Positions 63,001 to 64,000 of a stretch of 64,000 nt of DNA are shown piece by piece. The notes beneath the pieces were generated by a model. That model did no database searches, was not told where the DNA came from, and saw only the letters and a program-made list of their open reading frames with translations. This DNA comes from Elysia crispata. Lineage: Eukaryota; Mollusca; Gastropoda; Plakobranchidae. Numbering within the stretch: the first letter of the stretch is position 1; every line of letters begins with the position of its first letter. A program made the translations under genes and the position numbers. Location: the NCBI GenBank assembly GCA_033675545.1, contig JAWDGP010007392.1:37501-101500 (forward strand). The letters are read 5' to 3'.

Positions 63001-63234
63001 CAAAGCAATTTTATCTGTAACACAAATAGATGAAATTCACACCCTTTGCAATTAAATGTCTCCTTTTGTTTTATACTATGTCTGTAGGTACCACCAGCAA
63101 TCAAGCATTTTTATGAGAATCCAACAGTGTTACTGCCAGATCCTCCACGACCCGGGCCACCCTGCACTAATCCGATAACAGAGCTCCCTGGAAATAGAGG
63201 AACATATCTTGCTTCATTAGATGAGCAGGAGGAG
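54015..63234 (+). CDS. PHF12: PHD finger protein 12 (Pf1), N-terminal part; runs off right edge
   Basis: Exons 54015-54065, 56673-56860, 57247-57322, 58782-59004, 59508-59622, 59749-59881, 62444-62614 and 63088-63234 join in phase to 368 residues without a stop. The N-terminus [21 protein letters not shown] matches PHF12. PHD1 is at about 53-100 ([16 protein letters not shown] to WLCHKC). A Ser-rich linker leads to [20 protein letters not shown] (about 144-163), which corresponds to the Pf1 segment that binds MRG15 and SIN3. Then come SSKRMFGK and PHD2 (about 212-262; [18 protein letters not shown] to [10 protein letters not shown]). The next exon keeps [14 protein letters not shown]12 is a nuclear corepressor scaffold of the Sin3-HDAC complex. 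The C-terminal FHA-like region is outside the window. An extra exon in the 1.5-kb intron 3 cannot be excluded. Confidence 0.95.
54125..54174. repeat. 50-bp perfect palindrome made of TAGATC units
   Basis: The sequence equals its own reverse complement across all 50 bp (centre 54149/54150). It consists of TAGATC hexamers and ATCTAGAT junctions. It begins 60 bp after the donor of PHF12 exon 1. Further TAGATC/TCTAGA units continue to about 54248. Confidence 0.95.
54359..54462. repeat. Foldback repeat with 14-bp perfect inverted arms
   Basis: ATCAAGATAAAATT (54359-54372) and AATTTTATCTTGAT (54449-54462) are exact inverted repeats. The 76 bp between them contain several TCTAGA and TAGATC palindromes. 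The whole could fold as a hairpin, or it may be a tiny foldback transposon. It is in PHF12 intron 1. Confidence 0.85.
55243..56350 (+). mobile_element. Dispersed repeat family D, copy 3 (PHF12 intron 1)
   Basis: Aligns with copy 2 at both ends: GCCCTGACGATAA, ACCAATGAAAAGGTGACA, GAGGTGTGAAGAA, CCTTTGCCTTTGTTGT, CAAGCGCCTGACAAGC, then GGCTGTGGCAGCAGAAC and GGGGTAACC. Relative to copy 2 it lacks about 500 bp in the interior and carries about 150 extra bases near 55630-55750. It lies sense to PHF12, starting about 1.2 kb after exon 1. Confidence 0.85.
60205..62030 (+). repeat. Diverged tandem duplication inside PHF12 intron 6
   Basis: Segments 60205-60790 and 61322-62030 align in order with an offset of about 1.1 kb. 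Shared landmarks include AAGATACATT, AATCCTAAAT, TTCTAGACCT-ATTGATA, GGTGCCTC/GGCGCCTC, AATCAAAAAGAAAA, TGCTCCA, AAAAGTTCA-TAAAAAA and GTGTCCAG. The second copy has gained three TAGATC units (61391-61414) and poly-G. No coding content. Confidence 0.8.
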
Positions 63235-64000
63235 GTGATAAATTCCTTCAGAACTTTAAACTCAAAAGACACCAAACATGTTTTCAGTTTTTCTTCACAA
63301 TAGGCATTTTTTCTCCCATAAACATTTAAAGAGACTGTAGTGTATGAAAATCAAAGTTTAGTAGGGTAATACTTAACTCAATCTCACTTTAGTAACTCCA
63401 GCTCAGGTAAAGCCCTGACCCTAAGAGAAGAGACATAATCCATACAAAGAACAGACACATTTTTTTTATGTTTTGCAGTGGAACAAAACAAAATAAAATT
63501 ATGAAATAAACTGTAAAAAAAAATAATAATAGAAGTCTTTAATAATTTTTAATAAAAGATTTTGTCACAAAAACCAGTTTTCTAAGACTTCTTCCTTCAC
63601 TTCAGGCTGACTCAACCATCATTTCAGTTTTTTTCATCAACATCCCACAACACCACTATCTCAACATCACAATCTTGACTCCCAATGGTCAATGGGCAAT
63701 GGTGATTTTTTTTCTTTTTCATGCTAATTGTAGGGAAAACTATGCAGATAACCATAATAAACGGTTTCTGTAACATCCCTGAGATGATTCAAGTGATCAT
63801 CCATCCTAATTCAAAGTTTAGATCTAGCCCAGGCCTAGAAATGACAAAAAAATTGACACTAAAAAGTTATGTTTTAACCAAATTTTGATCTAATTCTAGC
63901 CTGAAAACGAAACTAAAATAATTATTACAAAGTCTAAAGTGTTCTCTAAACATAAATTAGATTTACCCAAGATTTCAGGTAGTAATAAGGAAAGAAAGTA

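Overview
This is a stretch of animal nuclear DNA. It is AT-rich and intron-dense, with long dinucleotide and trinucleotide tracts and many short, decayed transposable elements. Five protein-coding genes can be built from the sequence. All splice junctions used are GT-AG and phase-consistent. Four have clear metazoan orthologues (GPN3, MED21, MLEC, PHF12). The LINE and SINE types, the (TAAG)n retroelement tails and the many TAGATC hexamers suggest an invertebrate, probably a mollusc and perhaps a heterobranch gastropod. That placement is inference; nothing here proves the phylum.

Layout: (1) 403-5120 (+) holds the last five coding exons of a coiled-coil protein that starts left of the window. 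Its probable 3' UTR carries ten apparently identical copies of a 59-bp unit. (2) 5.9-11.0 kb is AT-rich and contains one decayed RTE-type LINE. (3) 11001-16536 (-) is a complete 8-exon GPN3, a small GTPase linked to RNA polymerase II assembly. (4) 16.6-24.3 kb is intergenic, with a long (CT)n tract and a 5'-truncated LINE bounded by a visible target-site duplication. (5) 24356-30098 (-) is a complete 4-exon MED21, a Mediator middle-module subunit. Its introns hold a cluster of terminal-inverted-repeat elements, two of them in opposite orientation, and a dispersed repeat that itself carries a small retroelement insertion. (6) 30.1-35.6 kb is the divergent MED21/MLEC intergenic region, rich in (CT)n. 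(7) 35621-41959 (+) is a complete 4-exon malectin (MLEC), an ER membrane lectin. (8) 42.3-54.0 kb is intergenic, with a tRNA-derived SINE and a degenerate tandem repeat. (9) 54015-63234 (+) holds the first eight recognised coding exons of PHF12 (Pf1), which continues past the right edge.

GPN3, MED21 and PHF12 all serve RNA polymerase II transcription, but their proximity is most simply chance. I see no operon, no CRISPR array, no tRNA or rRNA gene, and no convincing new multi-gene system. The unusual content is repeat biology: an unclassified repeat with one copy in an intron of each of three genes, one of which has a retroelement insertion whose empty site survives in a sister copy; an opposed pair of inverted-repeat elements sharing a short open frame; a 50-bp perfect palindrome just inside PHF12 intron 1; and the homogeneous 59-bp minisatellite.
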